The notes beneath the pieces were generated by a model that saw only the letters and a list, made by a program, of their open reading frames with translations, had not been told where the DNA came from and did no database searches. From Haloterrigena turkmenica DSM 5511 (GTDB lineage: Archaea > Halobacteriota > Halobacteria > Halobacteriales > Natrialbaceae), in NCBI RefSeq assembly GCF_000025325.1, contig NC_013743.1:3825039-3889038 (forward strand): DNA of 64,000 bases, written 5' to 3'. The translations under genes and the position numbers were made by a program. Within the stretch, counting starts at the first letter, position 1. The number at the start of each line of letters is the position of its first letter. Below are positions 27,642-36,560 of this stretch, piece after piece.

Positions 27642-28177
27642 TGGAGCTACTCGAGTGTACCCTCGCGATCGACGACCTCGACGAATTCGTCGCCGACCTT
27701 GGTGCGATCGGCGACCGACACGGCGTGACGGTACAGGCCTTCGACGCCCGCTACGTCGCCGACCGTGCCCACCTCGAGCGGGCCGTCGAACTCGCCGACC
27801 GCGCGATCTCCCGCGGCGAGAACGTCGCCCGTGATCGGGCCGTCGAGATCCTGCTCTACGCCGCCGGCCGCCGCCAGATCGACCGCGCCCTCGAGATGGG
27901 CGTCGACGAGAGCGAGACCGAGGCCGTGGTCCTCGTTGACAAGGATTCCACCGGAAACGAAGGGGTTCGCGGCGACGGTAACGCCGACGAAGCGACCGCC
28001 CTCGAGGCCGTCGCCGATCTCGCGGCCGTCGTCGCGACCGAACCGACCCTGGAGGAGCCCGACGAGGAGACGCTCCACTCGTTCTTCGAGATCACCGACG
28101 CCGAACGGGCAGCGACCGACGCCTCGCTGTCGGCGCTGGTTCGGGAGCGGGTGGCCTTGCTCGAGGTCGAGAAATAA
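27641..28177 (+). CDS. cgi121: KEOPS subunit Cgi121
   Basis: A 178-residue protein starting one base inside the hel308 stop codon. The fold is recognised from [20 protein letters not shown], the RAHLERAVELADRAISRGENVARDRAVEILLYAAGRRQIDRALEMG core, which in Cgi121 binds the Bud32 kinase and the tRNA 3' end, and the C-terminal FFEITDAERAATDASLSALV. KEOPS makes N6-threonylcarbamoyladenosine at tRNA position 37. A haloarchaeal acidic insertion sits at about 105-125. Coupling with a repair helicase is a recurrent haloarchaeal gene pair. Confidence 0.92.
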   Translation: MELLECTLAIDDLDEFVADLGAIGDRHGVTVQAFDARYVADRAHLERAVELADRAISRGENVARDRAVEILLYAAGRRQIDRALEMGVDESETEAVVLVDKDSTGNEGVRGDGNADEATALEAVADLAAVVATEPTLEEPDEETLHSFFEITDAERAATDASLSALVRERVALLEVEK

Positions 28178-28222
28178 GCGCGCGTCGCAGGCGGGAATCA
28201 CCCGCGAGCCGCGCGTCAGCCG

Positions 28223-29050
28223 TCAGTCGTCGGCCGGTTCCTCGAGACGGCCCTCTCTGGCCTCGCGAAGCCCGTCGCAGATCCCGCCCTGACTCGACAT
28301 GTTGACCTGCGCGAGTCTGCCCCGCTGATGGACGAGGTCGAACGAGTCGGGATCGATCGGCTCGCCCTCCGGCGTCCGGAACAGGCGGTCGTCCGGCGCC
28401 GAGACGAGATCGGTCTCGCGGGCTTTCTCGAGGTAGCGCTCGATTGGGGCGGATGGAACGGCAACGGCGAACGCGCGCTCGCGGACGTAGACGGCGACGG
28501 TCTCGTCCGCGTCCTCGCTCTCGCCGACGGACCTCTCGTTTCCGTCTTCCGTCGACTCGAGCCCATCGAGGTCCCGGAGCCTGAGACCGACGATCGCCTC
28601 CCCGTCGAGACCGGCCTCGAGCAGCGTCTCGACCGCGTCGTACTGGCGGGCCACCCGGGCCTTCTCGTCGAGTTCCGCGCGGACCGCCGCGACGTCGCCG
28701 TCGGCGTTCGGGAACGCCTCGGCGAACGACAGCCCTTCGTTGACGCTGCGGTTGATCTCCGCTTCGTGCATGTGTTCGTGAAGCGTGATCCGCGCATCGT
28801 CGACCGTCGGCAGGGACTCGATCTCGTCGCGGGCGTCGACGGTCATCATCCACGCGAACGCCGGCGAGCACCACGCCGTCGGGAGCGTGAGGTCGACGCC
28901 GACGCGATCGCCGTCGATCTCGATCCGATCGACGTACTCGAGTTCGACGATCGAGCGATCCAGTTCCGGATCGGTGACGCGGTCCAGTCGGTCGCGGACG
29001 GCCGTCCGCGAGGGCGCGGACGTCGAACCGTCGGATTCGGTCCCGGTCAT
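28223..29050 (-). CDS. DUF59/MIP18-type Fe-S assembly-related protein
   Basis: A 275-residue protein. Residues 15-110 are a MIP18/DUF59 domain (VRDRLDRVTDPELDRSIVEL, then DRVGVDLTLPTAWCSPAFAWMM, where the conserved Cys of the family is in AWCSPAFA). The rest (LHEHMHEAEINRSVNEGLSF ...) is a longer extension like that of the proteins encoded beside actinobacterial propane monooxygenases. MIP18 proteins help insert metal-sulfur clusters. Its ATG overlaps the stop of the amidohydrolase gene by one base, so both are one operon. Confidence 0.83.
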   Translation of the reverse strand: MTGTESDGSTSAPSRTAVRDRLDRVTDPELDRSIVELEYVDRIEIDGDRVGVDLTLPTAWCSPAFAWMMTVDARDEIESLPTVDDARITLHEHMHEAEINRSVNEGLSFAEAFPNADGDVAAVRAELDEKARVARQYDAVETLLEAGLDGEAIVGLRLRDLDGLESTEDGNERSVGESEDADETVAVYVRERAFAVAVPSAPIERYLEKARETDLVSAPDDRLFRTPEGEPIDPDSFDLVHQRGRLAQVNMSSQGGICDGLREAREGRLEEPADD

Positions 29051-30114
29051 CAGTCGTCGGCCGCCGCGGGTTCCTCGCTGGCGTAGTGGTCCCCGAGACC
29101 GAACTCCTGACTGATCTCGTCGTCTCGGAACTCCCGGCGCTTCGTCTCGATGTCGATGTCGTAGAGGTCGGCGATGTTTTCGCCCATCACCTTCTTCTTG
29201 GTCTCCGTATCCCACTCGACGCCGTACTCGGCGCGGTGTTCCTGGGTGAGTTCGGCTTCGATGACCTCCTCGACGAGCCAGTCGGGGTTCCACAGCGCGT
29301 AATCCGAGCCGAACAGCACGCGGTCCTCACCGAGCCACCAGAGGAGTTCGGACATGATCTCGGAGAACTTGCCCGGCCGGTTCTGGGCGAACGGCGCAGC
29401 GACCGCGAGCCCCCCGTAGACGTTGTTCTCCTGAGCGGCGATCCAGCAGAAGTCGTCGAGTCGGGGCAAGCCGACGTGCTCGACGACGAAGTTGAGTTCT
29501 GGGAACGACGAGGCCGCGTCGTCGATGTCGGCCACGTCGAACGCGTCGCGGTTCAGCGGCCGGATGGTCGGCCCCTTGTGTGCGTGGATGTTCTCGATTC
29601 CGAGTTCCTGACACTTCTCGAGGAATCGGAAGGCCTCCTCGTCGTCGAGTCGCCATCCCTTCGATTCGCCGCGCCACTCGGCGGTGTAGAGCTTGACGCC
29701 GGGAATATCGTACTTCTCGTGGAGTTCCTCGAGGTACTCGAGGCCCTCCTCACCGTCGCGAGGATCGAAGGTGCCGTTGAGCACGAACCGTTCGGGGTGT
29801 TCGGTCGCGAGTTCGGCGTTCTGTTCGGTCGTGTTGAAGCCGTCCTCGTAGAAGTCGGTGAGGTACGTCGGCTGGAAGATCGCCATGTCCGCGGCGGCGT
29901 TGCCGAACAGATCCTCGACCATTCGGTCGGCGCCGTACTTTCGATACTCGTCAATGCTCCACTGCCGGTCTTCCGGGGTGAACGTCGTGTGATAGTCGTA
30001 GAAACACTGGATGAACTCCTCCCCACCGTCGTGTTTGATGTTCTCCTCCGTGGCGTCCCACAGGTGGACGTGCCCGTCGATGACGAAGATCTCCTCCCCG
30101 TTGTGCTGGTACAT
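29050..30114 (-). CDS. Amidohydrolase-family metalloenzyme
   Basis: A 354-residue TIM-barrel hydrolase starting MYQHNGEEIFVIDGHVHLWD; an alternative start adds ten residues. The metal-binding HxH is GHVHLW (His15, His17), further ligands are in ENIHAHKGP and FVVEHVGLP, and the catalytic Asp is in RVLFGSDYALWNP. It belongs to the amidohydrolase_2 (PF04909) family. Close relatives occur in propane/acetone monooxygenase loci of actinobacteria, where their exact reaction is unclear. It is coupled to the DUF59 gene downstream and divergent from an alcohol dehydrogenase. Confidence 0.87.
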   Translation of the reverse strand: MYQHNGEEIFVIDGHVHLWDATEENIKHDGGEEFIQCFYDYHTTFTPEDRQWSIDEYRKYGADRMVEDLFGNAAADMAIFQPTYLTDFYEDGFNTTEQNAELATEHPERFVLNGTFDPRDGEEGLEYLEELHEKYDIPGVKLYTAEWRGESKGWRLDDEEAFRFLEKCQELGIENIHAHKGPTIRPLNRDAFDVADIDDAASSFPELNFVVEHVGLPRLDDFCWIAAQENNVYGGLAVAAPFAQNRPGKFSEIMSELLWWLGEDRVLFGSDYALWNPDWLVEEVIEAELTQEHRAEYGVEWDTETKKKVMGENIADLYDIDIETKRREFRDDEISQEFGLGDHYASEEPAAADD

Positions 30115-30300
30115 GGCACAGTGCACGTCGTTATCACACCACATTACTCTTTTTCAGACACGATCGAATTACGCTCTCACACCAGTATTCATCGGCTGAA
30201 TAATCTCTCTTCGAAGTAAATATCAATTCCCGAATACTCACGCAGAACGATACGCGTGGGGAATGTTATCACTGATGCCGGTGAACTGTGACGCTGTTCC

Positions 30301-31344
30301 ATGCAAGCAGCCAGACTCCACGAGTACACCGACGAGATGAGCGAGGCGCTGCGGGTCGAGGAGATCGACCGACCCGACCTCGAGCGATCCGACCAGATAC
30401 TGGTCGAAGTCGAGGGCGCGGGCTGGTGCCAGACGGACAACCACATCATCGAGGGGATGTGGGCCGACTACGCACCACAGGACCTACCGATGACGCTTGG
30501 TCACGAGAACGCCGGTTTCGTCACCGAGACCGGCGAGGAGGTGACGCTGGTCGAGGAGGGCGATCCGGTGATCTGTCACCCCGTCCAGACGTGTGGCATC
30601 TGTCGGCCCTGTCGGCTCGGTGAGGACATGTACTGCGAGAACAGCGCGTTCAACGGGCTCACCACCGACGGCGGCTTCGCCGAGTACCTGCAGACCAACG
30701 AGCGCGCGGTGATCCCGCTGCCCGACGGCGTCGATCCGACCGAGATCGCCCCGCACGCCGACGCGGGGATCACGGCCTACCACGCAGTCAAGAAGGCCGT
30801 CGACGAACTGAACCCCGGCGACACCTGCGTCGTCGTCGGCGTCGGCGGCCTCGGCCACATCGGCCTCCAGTGTCTCGAGGCGATGAGCGCCGCCGACATC
30901 GTCGCCGCCGACATCAAGGACGAGGCCCTCGAGCTGGCCGAGGACCTGGGCGCTCGCCACACCGTCAACTCCGCCGAGGAGGACCTCGCGGACGCGATCG
31001 GGGAGCTGACCGACGACGAGGGGGCCCAGCAGGTGATCGACTTCGTCGGGAGCGACGAGACGACCGGACTCGCGGCCGACGTCGTCGCCGCCGGCGGCGA
31101 CCACCACATCGTCGGCTACGGCGGCCACATCCACGAACCCAGCCAGGCACTGGTCGACGGCGAGTTCTCGTTCCGTGGGACGCTGGTCGGCAAGTACGCC
31201 GAACTCCAGGAACTCGTCGCCCTCGTCGACCGCGGCGACGTCGAACTGCGAACCGAACGCCACGATCTCGACGAAATCAACACGGTCGCCGAACGACTCG
31301 AGCACAACGAGATCGAAGGTCGAGCGGTGATCCAGCCGCCGTGA
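30301..31344 (+). CDS. Zinc-dependent alcohol dehydrogenase
   Basis: A 347-residue medium-chain dehydrogenase. Catalytic zinc ligands are Cys43 (GWCQTDN) and His68-Glu69 (GHENAG); the structural zinc is held by Cys98, 101, 104 and 112 (CGICRPCRLGEDMYC). The NAD(P)-binding loop is VVGVGGLGHIGLQ (about 178-190), followed by the acidic VAADIKDEAL that favours NAD. It should oxidise a primary or secondary alcohol. Its ATG is 186 nt from the divergent amidohydrolase start; the two share a promoter region. Confidence 0.93.
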   Translation: MQAARLHEYTDEMSEALRVEEIDRPDLERSDQILVEVEGAGWCQTDNHIIEGMWADYAPQDLPMTLGHENAGFVTETGEEVTLVEEGDPVICHPVQTCGICRPCRLGEDMYCENSAFNGLTTDGGFAEYLQTNERAVIPLPDGVDPTEIAPHADAGITAYHAVKKAVDELNPGDTCVVVGVGGLGHIGLQCLEAMSAADIVAADIKDEALELAEDLGARHTVNSAEEDLADAIGELTDDEGAQQVIDFVGSDETTGLAADVVAAGGDHHIVGYGGHIHEPSQALVDGEFSFRGTLVGKYAELQELVALVDRGDVELRTERHDLDEINTVAERLEHNEIEGRAVIQPP

Positions 31345-31537
31345 GCCGCTCGGTCGTCGCGGACACCTCTCGGAACGGAGCCTCCCGGCGGCGTCCACCG
31401 AACGGACACCGTCGAACCGTCCGTCCGACGGCGATCCGATCATCGCGTTCGTCGATAAAAATAGCGCCGCGGAGCGTGTTCGACGATCGATACCCCGGAC
31501 CGACAGTCGTTCGGACGGTTCGGCTCCTCGCGTCCGT

Positions 31538-31747
31538 TCAGAGGATGGGTCGCGACCACTCCTCCTCGTGCTCGCGCCGTTCGAGTCGAGCGCCCCGTCC
31601 GCACTCGGGACAACTGTACTGCCGGAACTCGATCTCCTGGCCGACGACCGGAACGGTCCTCATGGTCCCGGCGCCCCTGAACTCCATCTCGATTTCACAG
31701 CCCGAACAGGTGGGCGGCTCCGTGATTTGCTCGTTCTCGGCGGCCAT
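31538..31747 (-). CDS. Small zinc-ribbon protein
   Basis: A 69-residue protein starting MAAENEQITEPPTC. Two CxxC knuckles, CSGC and CPEC, flank a middle part GAGTMRTVPVVGQEIEFRQY, so it is a one-zinc ribbon. Haloarchaea encode many such small zinc proteins; the function of this one is unknown. It lies 193 nt after the alcohol dehydrogenase on the opposite strand. Confidence 0.72.
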   Translation of the reverse strand: MAAENEQITEPPTCSGCEIEMEFRGAGTMRTVPVVGQEIEFRQYSCPECGRGARLERREHEEEWSRPIL

Positions 31748-31907
31748 CACCACCACCATTCTGTGTTAACACCTACCACGAAATAGGCGTTCGCACCGTC
31801 AGTATTTCGAACCAGTCACGCCGAAACCGAGCCGCCGTCTGCCGGTCCCTCGAGAGTCGAACCGTCGGCGTCGCTACCCTCTTGTGGAATCGCCTGATAT
31901 CACCTCC

Positions 31908-33281
31908 ATGGCCACCCTCGAGGATCCCATCGAGATCGGCGGCGTCACGATTCCCAACCGGCTCTATCGCGCGCCGCTGCTCGAGTGTGCCGGCAACGGT
32001 CCCGACGCCGTCGACGCGCTGATCGACGACCTCGAGCCGGCCGCCGAGTCGGGTGTCGGCCTCATCTGTCAGGGAGCGACGATCGTCCGCGGCGACGGCG
32101 GCTGTGCCGCGCCGGGGATGACCCGCGTCCACGATCCCGACTTCGTCTCGCGACTCGAGCGGTTGACCGACCGGATCCACGACCACGGGGGTCGAATCTT
32201 CGTGCAACTCGAGCACGGCGGCCTGCGGAGCATGGAGACCTGGCACGCCGAGTACCGTCGCGAGCATCCCGGCCTCGAGCAGCTCGCCGTCTCGCGGCCA
32301 CCGTGGCAGTTGCGGCTGCTCGACCGACTCGGCTTTCTCTCGTACGATCCGCACGTCCTCTCGACCGACGAGGTGTACGACCTCGCGGTCGATTTCGGGC
32401 GGGCGGCGGCGTCCGCGGTCGACGCCGGCTACGACGGCATCCACCTCGCGGGAGCCAACATGGGGATCGTCCAACAGTTCCTCTCGCCGTTCTACAACCG
32501 GCGCGACGACGAGTTCGGCGGCTCTCCGGAGGCGCGACTCGAGTTCCTCGCGGTCGTCCACGACGAGATCCGCGACCGGGCCGGGGACGTGCCCCTGATG
32601 ACCAAAGTACCGGCGGAGACGCCCGCGCCGCCCGCACCCGTCGTTCGCCGGAAGCTGTCGCTCGAGGACGGCGTCGAAATCGCCCGCCGACTCGAGCGGA
32701 TCGGCTACGACGCGGTCGTCCCGGTGCAGACGTCGGTCGTCTGGGACATGAGCATCGTCCGCGGAGAGTATCCGGAGCGGGCGTGGACCAACGAGGGACT
32801 GCAGGCGGAGTACGACGCGGCGTTCGGCGGCGCGACGCGAAAGCGACTCGTCTCGGTCGCGAACCGGGTCCAGTCGCTGCAGTACGACTTCGAACCCGCA
32901 TGGAACGCGGACTTCTGTCGGCGCGTTCGCGAGCAGGTGTCGATCCCCGTGCTGGCAGAGGGCGGTATTCGCGAGCGAGCGGAGATGGATCGACTGTTGG
33001 GGGACTCGAGCAGTGAGTCGTTCGGTGAGGACGAGCCGCCGGCCTGCGACATGGTCGGCATGGCCCGGCCCTTCTACGCCGAGCCACGGCTGGGGGCGCG
33101 GCTGCTCGAGAGCGAGACCGACGGCGAAGAGGGCGAACGGACGCGCGTCCTCTGTGAGAGCTGTAACAACTGTACCGTTCCGCAGGTGACTGGCGCGCCC
33201 GGCATCTGTCGGACGCCGGACGTGCTTCGCAAGCGCGGGGAACTCGAGCGTGAGGGGGCGTACGAACGGCCGGAATCGTAA
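31908..33281 (+). CDS. Old yellow enzyme-like NADH:flavin oxidoreductase
   Basis: A 457-residue TIM-barrel flavoenzyme starting MATLEDPIEIGGVTIPNRLYRAP. FMN- and substrate-site parts are visible: QLEHGGLR, DGIHLAGANMGIVQQFLSPFYNRRDDEFGG (where OYE relatives have DGVEIHxAHGYLLxQFLSP) and VLAEGGIRERAEMDRLL. C-terminal Cys-rich CESCNNCTV ... ICRTPD suggests the Fe-S motif region of the 2,4-dienoyl-CoA reductase branch, but there is no second FAD/NAD module as in full-length FadH. It therefore resembles the first domain of that enzyme standing alone. Confidence 0.85.
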   Translation: MATLEDPIEIGGVTIPNRLYRAPLLECAGNGPDAVDALIDDLEPAAESGVGLICQGATIVRGDGGCAAPGMTRVHDPDFVSRLERLTDRIHDHGGRIFVQLEHGGLRSMETWHAEYRREHPGLEQLAVSRPPWQLRLLDRLGFLSYDPHVLSTDEVYDLAVDFGRAAASAVDAGYDGIHLAGANMGIVQQFLSPFYNRRDDEFGGSPEARLEFLAVVHDEIRDRAGDVPLMTKVPAETPAPPAPVVRRKLSLEDGVEIARRLERIGYDAVVPVQTSVVWDMSIVRGEYPERAWTNEGLQAEYDAAFGGATRKRLVSVANRVQSLQYDFEPAWNADFCRRVREQVSIPVLAEGGIRERAEMDRLLGDSSSESFGEDEPPACDMVGMARPFYAEPRLGARLLESETDGEEGERTRVLCESCNNCTVPQVTGAPGICRTPDVLRKRGELEREGAYERPES

Positions 33282-33282
33282 C

Positions 33283-33996
33283 TTATCCGGAGACAGTGCC
33301 GTTCGTCAGTTCCTTGAGGGTTCCCTCGACCGTGTAATCGGGGGTCTCGACTCTGAACTTCGCGTCCGTCGACCCCGAATAGTATAACTGAATCGTGTAC
33401 GAGCCGTCATCCTGGATCGGCGCGATCTCGCTGCGATCCTCCTCGAGTTGCTTGAGGGAGACCATCTCGCCGGCGTACTCGGAATCGGTCGTCCCGTTGA
33501 TTTCGTACTTTTGCCATTCGGCGTCGACGGCCGACCCCTCGAGCGGATAGCCGCCGTTGATCCACCCGCGGAGCCCCTCGTCGATCGCGTACGCGTGTTC
33601 GTACCCCGCGTCGATCAGGGACGCGGCCCGCTGGGACGATAGGTGGTGTGGACACTGGCAGTAGGTGACGATCCGGGTGTCTTTCGACCACTCCTTGACC
33701 GGGTCGTCGTCAACGCTGCCCGCGTCTTCCGCCGGCGAGAAAATGGCACCTTTGATCCGGGCTTCGTCGTACTGGGCCCGACCGCGCGCGTCGGCGAACC
33801 GTGCCTCGTCGTTTTTGTACCACTCGTAGGCGTCCTCGACCGGGACGAGCGGAACGTCAACGCCGCTGGGCGTCGAGTACAGTTCGTAGTCGAATTCATT
33901 GGCCGCCGTCGCATCGTTGCCACCGTCACCGAGACAGCCCGCAACCAGGCCGACCGTCGTCGCCCCACTAACGGCGAGGAACGTACGTCGATTCAT
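33283..33996 (-). CDS. Rhodanese-like Tat lipoprotein
   Basis: A 237-residue protein with a Tat leader (NRRTFLAVSGATTVGLVAGC) ending in a lipobox. A rhodanese domain follows (about 45-150): FADARGRAQYDEARIKGA and the active-site loop TYCQCPHHLSSQRAA. The two cysteines surround the usual CxxxxxS/T loop, with the first as the likely catalytic residue. A C-terminal beta-rich domain (about 165-237) is unrecognised. It should be anchored outside the membrane and may handle sulfur or redox chemistry. It is tail-to-tail with the flavoenzyme gene, 1 nt apart. Confidence 0.87.
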   Translation of the reverse strand: MNRRTFLAVSGATTVGLVAGCLGDGGNDATAANEFDYELYSTPSGVDVPLVPVEDAYEWYKNDEARFADARGRAQYDEARIKGAIFSPAEDAGSVDDDPVKEWSKDTRIVTYCQCPHHLSSQRAASLIDAGYEHAYAIDEGLRGWINGGYPLEGSAVDAEWQKYEINGTTDSEYAGEMVSLKQLEEDRSEIAPIQDDGSYTIQLYYSGSTDAKFRVETPDYTVEGTLKELTNGTVSG

Positions 33997-34056
33997 AGTC
34001 GACTTCTAGTGGGGAGGGAGAGATAGGGCTTCTGGTGGCCGAACGGCGCTCACGGA

Positions 34057-34077
34057 CCCCTTCGTTTCGGGTGGAAA
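34057..34077 (-). other. Isolated origin recognition box-like element
   Basis: On the minus strand this reads TTTCCACCCGAAACGAAGGG plus one more G, the archaeal ORB core also seen in the origin region at 63201 and 63524. The following bases are TCCG, so the haloarchaeal G-run is missing. It sits between the rhodanese gene and tRNA-Gln, about 29 kb from the origin. Confidence 0.6.
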
Positions 34078-34126
34078 TCGCCAGCAGTGACTGGGGAGGT
34101 ACTCGAGTCGAAAAAACGGAAGGAGT

Positions 34127-34198
34127 AGTCCATCCTGGATTCGAACCAGGGTCGAAGCCCCCAGAAGGCTTCAGGATTGGCCACTACCCCAATGGACT
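34127..34198 (-). tRNA. tRNA-Gln (anticodon CUG)
   Basis: A 72-nt cloverleaf on the minus strand. The 7-bp acceptor stem AGTCCAT/ATGGACT is perfect, the T-arm is CCTGG TTCGAAT CCAGG, and the anticodon stem AAGCC/GGCTT encloses TTCTGGG with CTG at positions 34-36. No CCA is encoded and I see no intron. The A-T first pair fits a glutamine tRNA. Flanks: an ORB-like site 50 nt beyond its 3' end and a broken HNH gene 67 nt upstream. Confidence 0.95.
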
Positions 34199-34265
34199 GA
34201 TATGTCTCCGTTGGTGTCCGCTTCCAACGGCGTATCATACGATAGTCGGCACCCGTATTAGAGTG

Positions 34266-34906
34266 TTACGAACTCAGATGATCGGTGTAGTGCGAGTCGT
34301 AGTGCTCCTTCCGATGACAATTAGCACAGAGAACGAGACACTTCTCGATCTCATTCTCAATTCTATCCTTCGAATACCCACAGGATATCATCTTCCCGAC
34401 AGCCATCTCCTTTTCATCTTCGTTTAGATGGTGGAAGTCCAAGCACCTGGGATCGCCCTTGTCACAGCGGTTACAACCCTGCTCTTGCTTATAGTCGTAC
34501 ACCCACGCCCGGTGTCTCGCTTGTCGGTCGAGGGACCGTTCCGTATTCCAGTCGGTGTTTCGATAGTGCCACCGCTGGTCCACAGAGAGTTCATCCCACG
34601 ACGTTCCCTCGGGAAGTTCGATGTCGTCCGGCTTCGGACCGACTCGAGACCCCCTCGAGTGCGACGTCTCGAGCCCCGCCTTCTCCTTCGCGTCGTTCCA
34701 GCCGCCACACGTCCGAATGATCGTCGCGGACGCCGGCGTCAATCCCAACTCCTCGTACTGGGCTGGGCCTTCGTCGGCGACTCCCCGAGTCGCTGGGCGG
34801 CTTCGCGTAGCGCCTCGAGGCACTCTGCCTCCGTAGTCACACCGCGGTTGGCCGCCCGATATCGGATAAACTCTCGGACGATACCGGCGCGACTCTGCCA
34901 CGAATT
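34266..34906 (-). pseudogene. Broken HNH homing endonuclease-like gene
   Basis: Two overlapping frames together encode one protein. The upstream frame gives [25 protein letters not shown]; the downstream frame continues with YEELGLTPASATIIRTCGGW NDAKEKAGL, completing a homing-endonuclease-associated repeat. The switch lies at 34758-34767, where CTGGG is tandemly duplicated (5 bp), which shifts the frame. The C-terminal half has an HNH-type metal site: CNRCDKGD, CLDFHHLNEDE, CLVLCANCHRKEHY. I see no start codon in the upstream frame near its N-terminus (from about 34906). It is therefore a decayed selfish or mobile nuclease gene, near a tRNA. Confidence 0.75.
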
Positions 34907-34948
34907 AGAACCGACACCCCTTTTTCCCGGTCGCGCGCACGCTCGAGT

Positions 34949-35539
34949 ATGTACGTCGGACGATTCGTCGTCGTCGGCCCCGAAGGAGGCGCCTACCGCG
35001 TCTCCTCGAGATCGTTCCCGAACCGCGAGCTCACCGCTCGAGACGAGGCTCTGACCGTGGGTCCCACCGAGGACGCCCCGGAGACGGACAACCCCTACGT
35101 CTCGTACAACTGCCTGCGCGTCGTCGAGACGCCGACCGTCGAGACGGTTGCCTTCGGCAACGGCTCGCACGTCGATCCGATCGCAGAGAAACTCGAGTTG
35201 GGCTACCCCGCTCGCGACGCCCTCGCGGAGAGCCTGCTGGCGCTGGACTACGAGAAAGACGACTACGACACGCCCCGCATCGCGGCGACGATCGGGGCGG
35301 ACGGCGAGGCGCTGATCGGAACGGTCCGGAAGGACGCGCTGCTCGTCGAGACCGTCGACGAGCCGACGCTGGTCGCGACCTACGAGAAGAACGCCCCCGA
35401 GCCGATCGACTTCGAGGCCGAGAGCGCCGACGCGGCCGCGAGCGAAGCGTACGACCTCGAGTTCGAACACGCCGTCTGTGCGGCCGGCGTCGTCCGCACC
35501 GACGACGGCTTCGAGACGGCGATCGAGAACGGCGACTAA
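34949..35539 (+). CDS. purO: Archaeal IMP cyclohydrolase PurO
   Basis: A 196-residue protein matching archaeal PurO, which closes FAICAR to IMP in the last step of purine synthesis. Signature pieces are [49 protein letters not shown] and [16 protein letters not shown]. PurO is unrelated to bacterial PurH and adopts an Ntn-hydrolase-like fold. The gene appears monocistronic. It is divergent from the broken HNH gene and is followed by a dispersed repeat. Confidence 0.93.
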   Translation: MYVGRFVVVGPEGGAYRVSSRSFPNRELTARDEALTVGPTEDAPETDNPYVSYNCLRVVETPTVETVAFGNGSHVDPIAEKLELGYPARDALAESLLALDYEKDDYDTPRIAATIGADGEALIGTVRKDALLVETVDEPTLVATYEKNAPEPIDFEAESADAAASEAYDLEFEHAVCAAGVVRTDDGFETAIENGD

Positions 35540-35656
35540 TTAGTTCCTCGAGACCCACGAAGGTGGACCACAGAAACCGGGTCGTTTGGAACCGGTGTTG
35601 TGGAGGCACTACGCGAACTGATTATCGAAGCTGAAAGTAGCGGCGTCGATCGGTGG

Positions 35657-35799
35657 CGTTCTGCTATCGTGGCGGCGAGGAATAGCCGCTCCCTCCCCAA
35701 CCGATTCGCTCACTCCTGACGGTCGTTCGCTCATCCCTCGCACGGTGTCGGCGCCCGTCCTCGAGATCACTCGGACGGGCGCCAGCGTGCGCCACCGCA
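35657..35799. repeat. Dispersed intergenic repeat, copy 2
   Basis: It shares with copies 1 and 3 a 50-bp left block (CGTTCTGCTATCGTGG ... CTCCCTCCCCAACCGATT), the TTCGCTCATCCCTCGC tract and the right end CAGCGTGCGCCACCGCA. A perfect inverted repeat of 11 bp (35750-35760 with 35773-35783) forms a stem with a 12-nt loop. It accounts for most of the 35540-35891 gap; I see no gene in the rest. Confidence 0.75.
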
Positions 35800-35891
35800 C
35801 GAAATTACCCCGCCTGCTGGAATGAGGATCGTCTTGCACCCGCGGAGCGCTCGGCAAACCTACAAACCCCTCGCACCAGTTACCTTCGAGC

Positions 35892-36560
35892 ATGAAGGTC
35901 GGACTCATCTCGGACGTCCACAGCAACCGGGTCGCCCTCGAGGCCGTCCTCGAGGACATGCCCGCAGTCGACGAACTCCTGTGTGCCGGCGACGTGGTCG
36001 GCTACAACCCGTGGCCGGCAGAGTGCGTCGACGAACTCCGCGAGCGGGACGTGCCGACGGTGATGGGGAACCACGACGCCGCGGTCGCCGGCGACGCGCC
36101 GTTTCGCTTCAACGGGATGGCGCGGGCGGGCGTCGAACACGCGAGAAACCGACTCGACGACGACCAACTGGCGTGGCTCGAGTCCCTGCCCGCCGAGCGC
36201 CTCGAGTGCGACGGACGGGTGAAACTCGTCCACGGCCACCCGGACGATCCGGACCGGTACACCCGCTATACGTACCCGGACGAGTTCTCGCCGCGGCTGC
36301 TCGGCGACGAAGACGTCCTCGTGCTCGGCCACACCCACGTTCAGGGCGTCGAGAAGTTCGCTGAGGGGATCGTCGTCAACCCGGGCAGCGTCGGCCAGCC
36401 CCGCGACGGTGACCCGCGAGCGGGCTACGCCGTCGTCGACCTCGACGCGCTGACCGTCGAGACCCACCGCCTCGAGTACGATATCGAGGCCGTCCAGAAC
36501 GCGGTCACGGACGCTGGACTCCCCGAACGGATCGGCCGACGACTCGCGCGCGGGAAGTGA
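35892..36560 (+). CDS. YfcE/MJ0936-type metallophosphoesterase
   Basis: A 222-residue phosphoesterase with all dinuclear-metal motifs: ISDVHSN (6-12), GDVVGYNP, MGNHDA, VHGHPDDP and LGHTHVQ. It then has VVNPGSVGQPRDGDPRAGYA, a C-terminal motif of the YfcE/MJ0936 branch. Members hydrolyse phosphodiesters in vitro; natural substrates are unknown. The ATG is 11 nt from a small AT stretch. It is upstream of cysE in the same orientation. Confidence 0.9.
   Translation: MKVGLISDVHSNRVALEAVLEDMPAVDELLCAGDVVGYNPWPAECVDELRERDVPTVMGNHDAAVAGDAPFRFNGMARAGVEHARNRLDDDQLAWLESLPAERLECDGRVKLVHGHPDDPDRYTRYTYPDEFSPRLLGDEDVLVLGHTHVQGVEKFAEGIVVNPGSVGQPRDGDPRAGYAVVDLDALTVETHRLEYDIEAVQNAVTDAGLPERIGRRLARGK

Noticed and set aside
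34127..34198. Integrated provirus or plasmid at tRNA-Gln
   Set aside because: No integrase, no duplicated tRNA end that I can see, and only one decayed HNH gene; the neighbours are housekeeping genes.
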